A DNA stretch of 64,000 nucleotides from Sorghum bicolor (taxonomy: Eukaryota; Streptophyta; Magnoliopsida; Poales; Poaceae), in contig NC_012879.2 of the NCBI RefSeq assembly GCF_000003195.3, forward strand, positions 42,426,648 to 42,490,647. The letters are read 5' to 3'. The position numbers were made by a program, and so were the translations under genes. This document shows, one piece after another, positions 1-11,930 of the stretch. The stretch's first letter is position 1. Each line of letters starts with the position of its first letter. The notes below the pieces were generated by a model. The model did no database searches. It was not told the DNA's origin and saw nothing but the letters and a program-made list of their open reading frames with translations.

Positions 1-593
1 TTTGAACTGTGCAGCAACAGCAACTTATAGATGTCATAACTCAAGTTCTATTAATCCGATAAAGTTGCAGCTTGCATCGTTGGAAAGCTTATCAAAAGAC
101 CTAAAACTTTCTTATAGAACCTTTTCCCAAATTCCGGAGTTATATTTGTCCAAAACAGTAGGCAACTAAACTGGTCCAGATTTTGACAGCTCAACTTTAC
201 CATCTTGTGATTTTCGTAATTCCCAAACCACAACAGCTATGAGGGTGATTCTTGAGGTCAGAGAAGGATCTTGAAGTCTTCTATTACCAGAATTTTCGCA
301 TGGTTTTATGGTCCTCCAAGATTAGGGATTTGAACTGAAGAAGATAAGTTGCTCCCAAAAGATAGGACAGAGAAACAAGAGAAACTAAAACCCAACTATT
401 TATTCACTAGTCCTTATACCTTAGGTCTGTAAACTAAATGAAATTGTGGAGAAACCCACAAAATCATTGCACTCATTACAAAAATCCAACTCAATCATAA
501 GCACTAAGACAAAACAACCAAACATTAAAGATTCACAAAGCACACATATTGACTCAACTTTTACTACTATCGTTTATTACAAAGGGGGACTTC

Positions 594-1352
594 CTACTTC
601 TTAAACATGGTGTGACTGCAGCGGCATCCAGGGTAGCATCTCTTGCGTGTAGTTAAGCGAGGTATGTCCTCCACCTCGTTGATCTTAGGTAATCCACCAC
701 GACTTCTCCACTCATCAATCTCATCGAGGGCTTCCTCATAGTGTTGCCTTACTTCTGCCAATTCCAGTTGACTGTCTTCTAGCTTTTGATGCATGACTTG
801 GATAGTCAAAGCCATCTCCTTTAGTTGTTCATTCTGCTCCAGGTAGGGGTCAGCCATCACACATTGCAAATTGCCTGGTGGACGACGAGGTAGATACTTT
901 TGTTTGTCATTCTTCCTCTCTTCGTAGTGCTTTCCATGATATGCCAGAAGAGCTTGATGGGCAGCATCAGATATGCTAGCATGCTTACTGAAACAGTCAC
1001 TGAGAGACGAATGAACGGATTCCACCACACGTGAACCAGTAAACTCATTCCACCTGGTGATGTGTGCTTCTGTGCTCCAGTGGCTCTCTTACTTAGGATG
1101 AGTCCACTTAGTGCACTTATATTCCACCTTGGCTTGCTGTTCAGGATAGTGGTCTTGTAGTATACGCACAAGCCGAGGGTGAAAGAAATCTTCGCCACTA
1201 AAGGATGTGGTAAAGTACTCCTTCCGCCAACAAGTATGTCTTGATGGGGCAGGGCGAGCTTCTTCATACTCTGGTTCGGTTAAGCCATAGATTCCCCGAG
1301 TCAAGCATGGTCTTCCAGAGTTGTTGCGAGCAATCTTCTCGTTACGAACCAT
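594..1352 (-). pseudogene. Unidentified ORF in gag position of family A element, one in-frame stop
   Basis: One reading frame runs from 1352 to 594 and is broken only by a TAA at 1091-1089. The upstream part is 87 codons and the downstream part is about 165 codons with the same phase. The N-terminal half is rich in aromatic and basic residues. The C-terminal half has a Glu/Leu-rich, probably coiled-coil stretch (about 60 residues before the end) and a short Cys-rich tail (CYPGCRCSH). I do not recognise a standard Gag, protease or polymerase motif. Its place just inside the primer site suggests the gag slot of a non-autonomous element. It could also be a captured host fragment. Start codon and function are uncertain. 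Confidence 0.5.
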
Positions 1353-1531
1353 CTATGGAATTAGACCAAGAGGGAGTTAGAATGGAAGCAATACTTTTAG
1401 AATAGAATTAGATGATGGAAGCATAAGAATTTTAGCAAATAGCAAGGGTGAGATAGTAAGCATGAATGTAGTGAAGCAAAGATGACTAACACGGCCGTTA
1501 CTATCTAGGCTTGCGTCCTACAGTCAGCATT

Positions 1532-1543
1532 GCTTTGATACCA
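1532..1543 (-). promoter_or_regulatory. Primer-binding site of family A element (tRNA-iMet type)
   Basis: On the minus strand the bases read TGGTATCAAAGC, one mismatch from the usual plant initiator-methionine site TGGTATCAGAGC. It starts 3 bases beyond the LTR end. It fixes the element's orientation and shows that the LTR at 1547-4586 is the 5' LTR. Confidence 0.85.
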
Positions 1544-1546
1544 CTT

Positions 1547-4500
1547 TGTAGCATCCGGTTTTAAGAACAAAACCAGATACACACTATATGTGAGCCTAGG
1601 AAGTCAAATCTCACATATAGCCACAAATAGGGGTAATATCAATAGACAATGCTTGTATATAACGAACTTAGTAGAAAAGATATAACCTCAGATAGCAAAC
1701 AGCGGAAAGACACTCCGTTCTTCAAGCAAAAGCTCCAAATCCACAGGGACCACTGACTGGTTGAGCACAAGCCTAAACTCTTCTCCAAACTTGCAAGCTG
1801 GTACCCATCCGAGATTTTTATCCAAATAAAATGTAAAGGCAAGCGTAAGTACATCTCGTACTCAGCAAGAATAACATGGGGTTCATGAGGCTCAAAGGCT
1901 AGACACTGGTTTAACTGCATGTAGCTTTTAGTTGTCACAATTTTAGCATTTGAGTAGCATCAAGTTGTCGAGTCCCAAAGCAAACTCATGATCAAGTAAA
2001 GTGAATAAAGAATAGCATAAACAACATATTAACAATAATAACATTAATGATTTGCCATTAGTGATCATTTATTCTGTATTGGTCCAAGGCCGCTCGTGAC
2101 CGTGAGCACAGCTGATATATCAGTTTTACACTCTGCAGAGGTTGTACACTTTCACTGTGAGTCGTGATTTACCCTTTCGCCCGAGGCCCGTCGACCTCTT
2201 AGCCCACTACCAAGGAAGACCGGCAGGGTTCACTATGAAGCCTTTCAAAGGTTCGTCTAACAAGTTAGGGCCGCTAGGTTTCGTTAGTCAGTCCGTGTGA
2301 CTCACCCGCAGGAATCCACGGTCTGCTATCCCCCACTTGCGCCACAAGGGTAACCACTAACAAGCTAGAAAAGGTCCTCATACTGAGCTAAAGCCAGAGC
2401 CATGTAGCCCTCACAGTTGTACTATATGTCCCAGATGGTCAGATACAGATAAGTCCTTATGGAGAGAAACTAGAGCACCATAAGATAGCCCAATGCTCCA
2501 GCCCTCTTTTCCAAAGTTGCTAAAAAGTCATCTTTTAATGTTTATTGCATATTCCATTAATTCAAATTACAAGATCATGGTTTAGTGGAGCACTAGCATA
2601 AGCTACCCAATACAAAACCATAGGTGACAAGGTATAAGATCAATACTAGGAAATCCTTAGCAAGGAGACACATGCTATATGAACTGTGTGATTAAAGTTA
2701 TTAGGAAACAAGGATGATCCCATGTTATACTTGCCTTGAAACTCAGATCCTTCTTTTGGTTCCAAACCTTCCACAATCTGCTTCTTGAGCACCACGTAAA
2801 AGCTCACCGTCTAAACTCAGTCATCACATCAACAACAATCATCCAGAGGCAATCATACAAAGCAAACAAACCTATAATTAGAACAATACACCAACAGCAG
2901 AAAATAAAGATGAAAAGTTTATAAAACAAATCTACATCGCTCTACGATCACACAGACGTAAAGATCACGAAAATCGGAGCTATAACGAAAAAGATGTGAA
3001 TTTTATAAGATTTCCTTTAATAAAATAATAGATTAAATCTAAACTCAGATTTTAAAAGTTGAAAACTTGTAATTCAGTAGCATTAATCTATAGGTTACGC
3101 GAAAACGAATCTAACGAAATTTGAACGAATCAAAACGGAGTTAAAACAAGGAATATATGAATTTTCTAAGATTTCCTTTAGAAAAACAATTAATTAATTG
3201 GGTCACGGAATTAAAAAGTTTCAAACTGAGAAAACAATTTTACTAATATGTAGATCTTTTGAATACAAAACCAACGCAATTTGAATGGGTCAAATCGGAG
3301 TTGAAACGGAGTTTTTATGAGTTAAATAAGATCAATGGCAAAACTGTAAATTTAGGAAAACGTATTTTGAACTGAGTAAGCGAGAATACGTCTTCAAAAT
3401 TGGAAAGCGTATTTTGAAATTACGTTTTGGACTGCGGGTTAGATCTTTAAAAACCAGGGGGGCTATTTTGCAAAACGCGCAGCCGAAAAGGTATCTTCCA
3501 ATTTAGGTCGTCGGATCGCGAATGGGTGGCTAAGATTAGATCAGGGGGGACTGGGGTGTTGGCCGGCCGGAGTTGGACAGGACGCGGCGGCGCCATGGCT
3601 AAGCTCGGCCGGAGCTCGCCAATCCAGTGATAGAGTGCGGTAGAGTGCGAACCAAAAGCACGGGGTCGCTCAGGAGCTCAGTGCGCGCTCACCTGAGGCA
3701 AAAATCGGGGCGGAGCGAAGCCGGCTAGGGCTCCCGACGGCGAGAGGCGGACGGCGGCCCTGCAGGAAGTTCGGCGCTGGTTAGCTACGCGTAGAAGGCA
3801 CGAAAACGCGAAAGAAGAGCTTCGGTGACTTCGCAAGAGCAGCGACAAGATCGGCAAGCGGCTCACGGTGACAAACACGCGAAGCAGCGGCGGATTGCCT
3901 TCGACCCGGATCTCGTCGGCGGTTTTCGGTGAGAACAAAGCGACGGGCGGCTCTGGGATTTGGTAGGAGACTTGGCGAGGGTCGGGGTGAGTATTTAAAG
4001 GGGCAAACGTGCGGAGCAAGGAGTTCGGGAGGGAGATTACGCGCGGCCGGTGCGATCTCTCGACGGAGTCCGGCTCCGTCACGAGGTAGGGGAAGGACCC
4101 GACAGATGGGTCCCACCTGGCAGCGAAACGGGGCGCGGGGTCGGCTTGTCAGCGGCTGCAGCGAGGTGGGAGGGGGCGCGCTGCTTGCTGGGCTCGCTCT
4201 GCTGGCGCTGGGCCGCGAAGTGGGCCGCGCAGAGAAGAAAGGGGGGAGGAGGAGGAGCAGGCCGCGGGGGAAGGGAGAGAAATGGGCCGAGCCCGAGACA
4301 GGGAGGGGGAGAGGGAATTCTTTTTCATTTTCTATTTTATGTTTCCCTTTTCTTTTAAAACAAAACACATTTCAAAACCAAATTTGAATTCTTTTTAAGC
4401 TTTAGTCAAACCCACTCATCAAAATAAATCAAATGCAGAGGCATGCATGCTCAAACAAGTTGCTAACTCCTATAGTAAATTTTAATTGAAATAAAAATAT

Positions 4501-4586
4501 TATTTTTCCTATATTTCATGGGCACAAAAATACACGATTTAACAATTTATCCTATTTTAGAAAATTGCAAATTTTGGGGTGTTACA
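1547..4586 (-). repeat. 5' LTR of family A element (3040 bp)
   Basis: Termini on the minus strand are TGTAACACCCC...GATGCTACA. Much of the sequence is recognisable again at 47206-50044 (for example the blocks at 1550-2540 and 47210-48190), which defines the family. The interval 3540-4320 is markedly GC-rich and holds overlapping open frames on both strands. These look like the LTR promoter/leader region rather than genes, since the matching region of the other copy (49000-49800) does not keep them open. Confidence 0.85.
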
Positions 4587-4591
4587 GCATA

Positions 4592-6027
4592 TCAGAAGTG
4601 CTTGGCGTACGGAGCCCTCAGTCAACGTCTCTAAGAAGAATAGAGTCTAAGAAGTTTACCAACAGCTTCCGCATACTCTGATAGTTGTAAGTGTTATTAT
4701 AAATATGATTTCCGCTTTATATAATATTGTTTCTGATATTTCTATTCTTTTGTTGTATTTGTGGACTTCTTGGGCACACATATGATGACTCTGGTCTATT
4801 TTTAAAACCAGGGTGTTATACATCTCCCCCGATGCCGGCGGTGCCCTGTGATGGCCATGGTGGTGGTGTCCGCAGATGGCTGTGCGATGACGGCGGGGCT
4901 CGCTTCCCACGACGGCACCAGCACCCGCTCTCTGTAGCAGTGAACAGAGTAGTGGCGGTGCCCAGTCCCGGTGGTAGCAACGGTGATAGAGTCTCCATGA
5001 TTCTTGAGCGACATTTTTTCCGAGGAGCATGCTGATATCTCGTGGTCCCTGACGGGTAACTAATTTCTACCATTATCCCTACCGGGTTCATTCAGATTAT
5101 CTCCTACCCTAGCCTCAATTGAAATCATATTTTGTTGTTGTACTTGATTGTTGGTGAAAAATTTTGGGTTTGGGTACTGTAGCATTTTGTTTGTATTTGA
5201 CACTAAAGATTCGATGTGACGGGGAATTTTGAAAAAAATTTGAAAATTTTTCGAACTAAACAAGGCCTGAAAGTGTGGCTGAAATGTTGCTGGAATATGT
5301 TAGGGACCTGGACCTGCTACTTTCTTTTGAACCTGTAATGTTCATGGATCTGCTAAAATGTTGCTGTAATCATGTTATGGTGATGAAATATGACCTGATA
5401 GGTTGCTGGAACCTTGAATTGAAGGCAAGGGGTATTTATACCTAGATATTATGTTTACTTACCTGTTTGAATGAGAAATTATATTATAAAAGCTATAGTG
5501 TCTAGCAACAAGTGATCATATTTTTGTAATGGTTTGTGGTAAAGCCATTCTTTTTTAGTGGTTTGAGGCAAAAGCCTCATTTTTTCAATGTCCCCTGGCA
5601 AGTTTTGCCCTTCTATTGCCTCACTCTGCTGCCGCCGGTGCGAAAAGAAATTTCACCTCCTATCACCCTTCTATCGCCTCCTGCCGCCGGTTTACAAGTT
5701 TTGCCCTTCTATCGCCTCACTTTGAGGCCAGCCCCAACGCGGGCAGTCAGTAGCATATGCTTGAGCCAAAAAGTATAGGACAGGTAGATGGTGTGTACAG
5801 AGAACTACTGATTTTACAACGCAAGCTAACATCGACTGTAAGAACATCATCTCATCATTTAGCTTTTTGTCACTTATTTCTTTTGTCATTCTCTTTCACA
5901 ACCTCTGTAAAAGCAGAGACCAGTTTCGCTGCTCGCCGTCTACAACGCTTGCTTGCCTGGGTGCCTTGCACTTTTGTCACGCGAGGCTGTCGCAGCCTCT
6001 GCAGGCAGCTATAAGCTGCTGCGGAGC
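4592..6027. other. Intergenic, no supported gene
   Basis: A GC-rich block at about 4815-5030 and short imperfect direct repeats near 5597-5640 and 5694-5730 (sharing AAGTTTTGCCCTTCTAT) are visible. The open frames here are short, overlap on both strands and show no domain I recognise. The stretch may be old transposon remnant. Confidence 0.4.
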
Positions 6028-7143
6028 CACTACAAAACATGATTTGGAGCTCGCGCGCTGACGTGGAGGACGGGGCTACAAGCCAGCTTGGCGCGTTGGG
6101 GAAGGCCTCATCGCGGAAGTCACGCCTCCAATCGCTCTCGCGAGATCCCTCGTCCCTTGCGCGAGGCAAACTCCGCTATTTCTAGCTCTCTCACCCAATC
6201 ATAATCTGTGCTCTGTAAAAAGGAAGGGAGCATTCGCCGTGGACGAAACCAAATTTGCACTCCCCTGCACCTCCACCTTTGCGGAGGAGATGTCCGCTTG
6301 CAATTTCCTTGCCGCTACCCTGCCAAGGACGACACCCCATCCCCTGCCCTGCCGAGAACGCCGCCGCAACATTACCATTGCCACCTCTGCGTACCGGCCT
6401 GCCAACCGGCCCCTGTACCGCCGACCATCAGAGGCACTCATCTCACGACGCTCGAGCACCTGCAGCCTCGTCCCCCACGCTGCCGAGCGCTAGGCCACCG
6501 CCCGACGACGCCCCTGCCCCTCGGACTTTCAGATCGCCGACGCTCAAGCGACCAAACTCGACGAGTTGAGAGGTTAAAGATAAGAGCGGCGGGACCACAA
6601 CGTTAAAAAGATGGAGTGGGCTTCTGGCCTTTTTCAGAGCGCAAGCAGAAGCAGTCACGGACTGCAGCAAGCAGAAGCCCTCTCTTCCTCTCTTGGAGTC
6701 ACGCTCCCGCTTTCCAACACCCTACACCAGCGGCCGCTCAGCCCCGGAGCTCGCATCCTTCTGCCCGTGTGTCGATGTGTGGTCCTTCGAGAAATCTGCT
6801 CCCAATCTCTCCCGTAATTGGTTGGTGATGGTGGTCTCTGGGTGCTTGTTGAATTGACTGTGAGTAAAAAGTTGTCGAGATTGGAGCGTGATTTGGAGTG
6901 ATGTCCAGATTGTAGTCATTCTCAGGAATACTGAATTTGGGATTGCAGACTACCTCTATAGCGATGTACTCTGTAAGATATTATAGTTTATTTTAAACAA
7001 AGGTTGATGTGAAACAATTGTAAATTAGAGTGTGTATTAGTATATGCGCAAGAAAGAGAGGCAAGAAAAAAGAAAGAAACATTGGGGGGGGGGGGGGGTT
7101 GGGCGGTTTGAGTAGTGTCATTTTTAGCCAAATTTTTGTAGTG
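6028..7143. mobile_element. Possible small CACTA-like element
   Basis: The left end CACTACAAAA (6028-6037) and right end TTTTTGTAGTG (7133-7143) form a short inverted repeat of the CACTA type, and both ends carry a nearby ATTTGG or its complement. The interior has a GC-rich block (about 6050-6800) with several overlapping frames but no transposase. The 3-bp flanks (AGC before, TAA after) do not match, so either one end is wrong or the target duplication has decayed. Confidence 0.35.
7084..7098. repeat. Poly-G run (15 G)
   Basis: An uninterrupted run of 15 guanines on the plus strand. Such runs are length-unstable and prone to sequencing error. Confidence 0.8.
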
Positions 7144-9566
7144 TAAGTTCATCTACCTCTATTTTCGGGCTGGGTCTACCATTGGATCTGGTAATCTGAT
7201 CTGATCAAAACTTTGATTGCTTTCAAGTCGACTCTAGGGTAACCCATCAATCGTGCCCAATTTTCATGTGTAGATATATCTCTTTATTATTATCTATCTC
7301 CACTTTGCTTTTGCTCAGTTGTAGTGGACACCAATTTGTTATGCTACATTATGCAGTTCTGACTTCTGACCCAATGTCATTTTTACCTGTTGCAGCTTCT
7401 CAACTACTTCTGTTGCAGCTTCTCAACTACTTCGGCATGATTAACAAACCAGAATTGCACCAGTAGATCGACATTGTTGTTCATTCCGATTTGTTTCAAT
7501 TGGCAGTAAGCAATACAAAATCCCTCGTTATTTGTTATGATTTGTTTTTTGATTATGTTTTTTTTTACTTTGAGTCGCATAAGCCTGATCGGCAATCAGG
7601 CATATCTATTCTGAACTTTAGCTTACACAATCCACTCCATACGTGTATAGATATGAATTAATTTGTTTGTTTCAGATGACTTTAATAGTTTTCATAGATA
7701 TGAATTAATTTGTTTGTTTCAGAGGACTTTAATAGTTTTCATAGTCTCGTGTACATCCGTTGTTAGTCGTTGTTGGCAGTGCCCTCCGAACATCTGAATG
7801 CCAACAATCTGAAATTGACGTTCCATGTAGTATTCAGGTTGCTTCTCTAGCTTTTTTTTGTTGAGGCCTCCATGTTTTTCTATCAAAATCCAGTTAGGAG
7901 CAAGTAGCTATGCAAATGTATATTTTTTGTGGTAGCCAAAAACATGCATGACTGAGACAAATACCTTCAATAAGTCTTCTCCGCTGAAATAAGTTTTATT
8001 TGCTGAATTTGATTTTAATCCAAAGTTGTGGTCACTGGCAAATTAGTAGTTGTTAATATAGCTCATCTACCCCGACTGTTGCAACCACCTCTAAAAAACA
8101 AAAGATTCAACCATGCTTTTCTATGCTTGGGGATGAGTAGGTTTGAGATCTATGGTGTTGTTTAGATCCTCAATTTTTTGTCAACTTTTTCAGGTACTAA
8201 AGTTATTCGTTTCAAAGACAGGGAGTTTTCTGCCCCTAACCCTCCTGAACCTGAGAAATAGAGGGAGTTTGTACTGAAGATTAAAAAAGGTTCTCAATGT
8301 GATCCATTGGTCTTTTGATCATTCTATTGTAAGTAATAAGCGCACATATTTATACTTTTACCTGCTTTCTTCAGTCTAATCAGAACCAGAAATGACGTGT
8401 TTCAAATGCTAGAGGTACAATATTAGACCTATGGAATGTTGAAGTCTTTTCCTCGCTTGTCTTGTTTATATGCAAACTGGCAAGTCCTTGATAATATCCA
8501 GTTAATGAATTCTTCAATTTTTATATGTGCAGACCACTCTTCAAAATTATAGATCTCTCAAGCTCATGCAGGTGCATATTGTTCGACACTATGATATAAG
8601 CATCTTTCAAGTTCTTGATATATGATCAATCCTAGGAAAAGCTGAACGAGATCAGTGATAGGCTTAGCTCTTTTAATCCTGATGCCTTTTCACTGATTAT
8701 TCCTGCTAACTGAATGTGTGTGTGTGACCTTCAAATGAATGTAAGTATGCCTCATCATTTGGTAATCACAGCTTCATATATGTAGGATACCTCTGTTTTA
8801 AGTTTCTTTTGTCAGGGTGCTGCATGGTTGTGCACAATCTTATTTAGGCCATGACAGACTCAAAAATTGAGTTACTACATTTTTGTTTAGTGCATTCACC
8901 AGGTAGACGAAAACCACTACTTTGCTCATATGCTGGGACCTGTATGTGGCCGGGCGTTGAATACTTGAATCAGCTAATCCCTCCCTGTTGTTTAGTTCAA
9001 GTGTTTTTCTCCATTTTCAGTCATCTGCACTTTTCCCATTCCTGTTTATGGAGACTTGAGACAGCTCTGCAAATTAACCTTCCCAAACAACTTTAATATT
9101 CTCTACTAATACTAAGTTTACGGTGATTAAACTTTATAGTAGTATAGTAGAGATTTTTAGAATTCTCCATCGCTTTGAATTTCATATTGCATTGACCATC
9201 GACTCAGTTCATTTCTTTTTTTCACAGTATCTCTTGTAGATTTACTTCTACCTCATAGCTTTCAGAGGTGCTTAATACATGATTGTTTAGATTCAGGATT
9301 CGCCGCCTCATTGTCTATTTAATAAGGTGAACAATATATTCATGTGAGATTTTAGGCAATCTTGTTATACATAATATTTTCTGAAATTTAAGTCAATTGG
9401 TGACTAGCTGCATCAGCAACTAACAAGAAACAACCTGACAATTTAAGTCAATTCATAACAAAGGTAACTCAGAGTTGTTTTTTCATGTTGAACTGCTAGA
9501 ACTTGAAGGCCAAATATGCTATAAATCGATTTTTCTTCTCATGTCACATCATTTGAGTTCCAATGA
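7144..9566. other. Intergenic, no supported gene
   Basis: AT-rich sequence with short open frames only. It contains a 47-bp direct tandem duplication (7647-7740) and no recognisable protein domain, RNA gene or transposon terminus. It may include diverged intron-like or old transposon sequence, but nothing here supports a call. Confidence 0.4.
7647..7740. repeat. 47-bp tandem duplication, two copies
   Basis: The block beginning ATAGATATGAATTAATTTG at 7647 recurs at 7694. The two copies differ by about one base in the middle (GATGAC versus GAGGAC), so this is a recent local duplication. Confidence 0.8.
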
Positions 9567-9633
9567 CACTCCTGGCTGCTAGAATGAGACATTGGTCGAT
9601 GCCCAAAATGGCCAAAAACCTTGGCCTTTTTGC

Positions 9634-9882
9634 GGACCGGTGTTAAAGGCCTCTTTAACGAACCGGTGCTAAAGGGTCCTACCCAACGGCTACTGACAGG
9701 TGCTGTCGGGGCAGAGACCCTTTAGCACCGGTTTGTAACACGAACCGGTGCTAAAGGGTCCCCTTTAGCACCGGCCAGTGCCACGGGCCGAGGCAAAGCC
9801 TTTAGCACCAGTTTGTAACACAAACCGGTGCTAAAGGGTGACCCTTTAGCACCGGTTTGTGTTCTGAACCGGTGCTAAAGGT
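9634..9882. repeat. Left subterminal inverted-repeat cluster of CACTA region
   Basis: At least three near-perfect palindromes have arms CCCTTTAGCACCGGTTTGT and the complement, centred near 9738, 9818 and 9862. In En/Spm-type elements such subterminal repeats bind the element-encoded DNA-binding protein. Here the cluster lies directly upstream of the GRF gene leader and may overlap its promoter. Confidence 0.85.
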
Positions 9883-10381
9883 CCGATTTATAGGCCGGCT
9901 CCCTCCTCCCCTCTGCCCATTTGAAACCGAGAGCACCATTGTTGTTCTTGGAGCTTCTTCTTGCTTGTTCTTCATTTGTTCTACATCTCCAACGCCCATC
10001 TTTGATCTTCTTCGACTTCGTCATCGTCTCTTCGTGCTTGGAGGTGACTAACTTCAGCCTTTCTTGTCTTTTTCATGTTGTTTTTGGCTTGTGATGTTCC
10101 CATCATTTTTTAGCTCAAATCCACTTTGTTATTTTGAATCATTCACGTGAATTAGTATCCATTTATATATATCATATTTCATGGTTGACCTAGTATTAAT
10201 GTAGTTTGCAAGAATGAATTATAGTATCTTTTTATGATCTTAGAAAGTAGGATAGTTCAAATTAATTGGTTTGTTAATATCACGATTTTTTTTATTACTA
10301 CATATAATGTCCATTGTATCATACATTGTTACTAGTAAATGTGGAATTTATAATTGTTTAAAAATTGAGTATGGATAGTAG

Positions 10382-10905
10382 ATGGCAACCGTGACCGGGT
10401 CTTCGGTCTCTCAACGGGTTCAAAAGCGATACCGTCCGCAACTCCCTCTCATTACTTGTGGCAAGTGTGGGCAGAAGATTTTGATGGAGTACAAAGTGTC
10501 GAAAGAGGGAGTAAACAAGGGTCGTATATTCTACAAGTGTCCGGATCGTAATGTGAGTTATTTCCAGACATTTGCTTATATATGTGCATATTTTTTTTAA
10601 ATGATATTAATTAAACTTTTGATTCTCTCTTTTAATTTCAGTGGGATGGTACTGGCGGATGTATAGGTTGGTACTGGGAGGAAGAATACATTGAACACAT
10701 TAAGAAATCTTTTGCACAGGTGGTTGAGGCTGAAGGTGGTGAGGCAGTGAGCCGACGAAAGGAGTTCAATGATGTTGATCAAGCGAATGATCTATCTATT
10801 ATAGTTAGGATCGGACGCGAACTAATTATGTTGCTTAAGTGCATTTTAGTTTTGGTTTTTTTAGTGCTAGTTGCGATTGTATTTGTTGTAGCCAAACTTT
10901 CCTGA
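10382..10905 (+). CDS. GRF-type zinc-finger protein with C-terminal membrane segment (two exons, intact)
   Basis: Exon 1 is 10382-10552 and exon 2 is 10642-10905. The intron has a GTGAGT donor and a TTTCAG acceptor, and phase is kept, giving 144 residues. Residues about 25-72 match the GRF zinc finger: CGKCG, a GRIFYKCP core containing the defining Gly-Arg-Phe, then a Cys and GWYWEEEY after the splice. GRF fingers bind single-stranded or structured nucleic acid in several protein families. The C-terminal 25 residues are strongly hydrophobic (LLKCILVLVFLVLVAIVFVV) and predict one membrane-spanning helix. The gene lies just inside the left repeat cluster and ends about 100 bp before the tnp2 remnant. 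Small GRF-plus-membrane-helix proteins recur in grass transposons. Whether this one is expressed is unknown. Confidence 0.75.
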
Positions 10906-11008
10906 ATTAATCAACTATATATCTTAGACATGTTGTGCAATAAGATGAGAAACTATATGTGTGCATGGTTTTCATAATATATATGTTATATTTAATTCAT
11001 ATACCCAG

Positions 11009-11754
11009 TACGAAAGAAAGGCAAGCATTTTAAAGGCAAGGCAGACCACCAGACCAAACCTCTCAATCGAACCGGAGATGATGTACTCGAAATGGTCAAG
11101 GATATAAAAGTGGTATTTGGAAAGGGACGAGGCAGCGAACCTATTCCCAAGGATGCTAAGGGACACGTACCCATGTGGAAGAAGAAATCCATATTTTGGG
11201 AGCTACCTTACTGGAATGTCCTAGAGGTCCGCAACGCAATCGACGTGATGCATCTGACAAAGAATCTTTGTGTGAACTTGCTCGGATTCATGGGTGTCTA
11301 CGGGAAGTCTAAGGATTCACTTGAAGCACGACAGGACTTGCATCGCATGAAAGAACGAGACAACCTACATCCAGTCGACAAGGAGTATGGGATGACAACC
11401 GTGGACCTTAACAATAGTGGGTTCAAAGACGAACCATTCGTCTTTGCTGCAGACGTGAGTCAGGTGTTCTATGTCAAAGATATGTCTACGAAACCAAAGA
11501 GAGGAAAAAATGATGACCACTCAATCATCAATGAGCCAAAGCGCCACATTGTCCTTTCTGGGAAAAGAAACATTGTCGGAATTGAGGACAAGTCAGACAT
11601 GTCAGGCGATTACGAAAGGGATGATCGAATTCCGCCCTTCATAGTCAACGAAGACCCAAGCATTCTGTTAAACAATGAGGATACTCCATGGTTATGGCAG
11701 GATCATAACCAAGGGTCATACGTCAAGAAGAAGTTCATTGTTGTGTCGGCTTGA
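11009..11754 (+). pseudogene. tnp2 (En/Spm TNPD-type) transposase remnant, core deleted
   Basis: The frame is open from a plausible splice acceptor (CCCAG, ending 11008) to a TGA at 11752-11754. The first about 130 residues match the TNP2 transposase segment around MWKKKSIFWELPYW and IDVMHLTKNLCVNLLGF up to EARQDL. The remainder matches the extreme C-terminus of these transposases (DPFVFA/QVFYVKD-like block, HIVLSGKRNIVGIED, DTPWLW, GSYVKKK). The several hundred residues normally between these blocks are absent, and so is the N-terminal part, including the catalytic acidic residues. The deletion junction is in frame, so the residual ORF stays open at about 248 codons. As a transposase it should be inactive. 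A residual DNA-binding or dominant-negative role is only conceivable. Confidence 0.8.
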
Positions 11755-11930
11755 CTTTGTATGAAACTATATTTGAGAATTGTGAATTTTGATGTGTGTA
11801 ACAAACTTTGTATTCGTGACTTTGTATTCATGACTTTTCCAATTGTTAGAGATCATCAAGATCTACATTTTATATATTGTCCATTTTAATCAAGATCTAC
11901 TTTTCCAATCCTAATCACTTTTCCAATCAG

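Larger units (their letters stand above)
1..4586 (-). mobile_element. Family A LTR retrotransposon, 5' part, minus strand
   Basis: The element is read right to left. Its LTR starts at 4586 with TGTAACACCCCAAAATTT and ends at 1547. A primer-binding site follows at 1543-1532, then an ORF in the gag position (1352-594), and the rest lies beyond the left edge. The 5 bases outside the LTR, GCATA (4587-4591), should be the target-site duplication, but the partner is off-window. LTRs of about 3 kb with these termini and an initiator-Met primer site are typical of large grass Ty3/gypsy elements of Tekay/Retrosat type. That family assignment is an inference, because no polymerase is visible. Two more LTRs of the family lie at 47206-50044 and 62466-63379. 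Confidence 0.85.

Noticed and set aside
3678..4387. Overlapping GC-rich open frames of up to 195 codons on both strands
   Set aside because: They lie in the GC-rich part of a family A LTR, overlap each other, and are not kept open in the related copy at 49000-49800.
4796..4820. TTTAAAACCAGGGTGTTATA, resembling an LTR edge of TGTAACACCC type
   Set aside because: No matching opposite end, LTR interior or target duplication could be found nearby.
4802..5091. Three overlapping minus-strand frames and one plus-strand frame
   Set aside because: Compositional artefacts in a short GC-rich block with no domain or conserved partner in the window.
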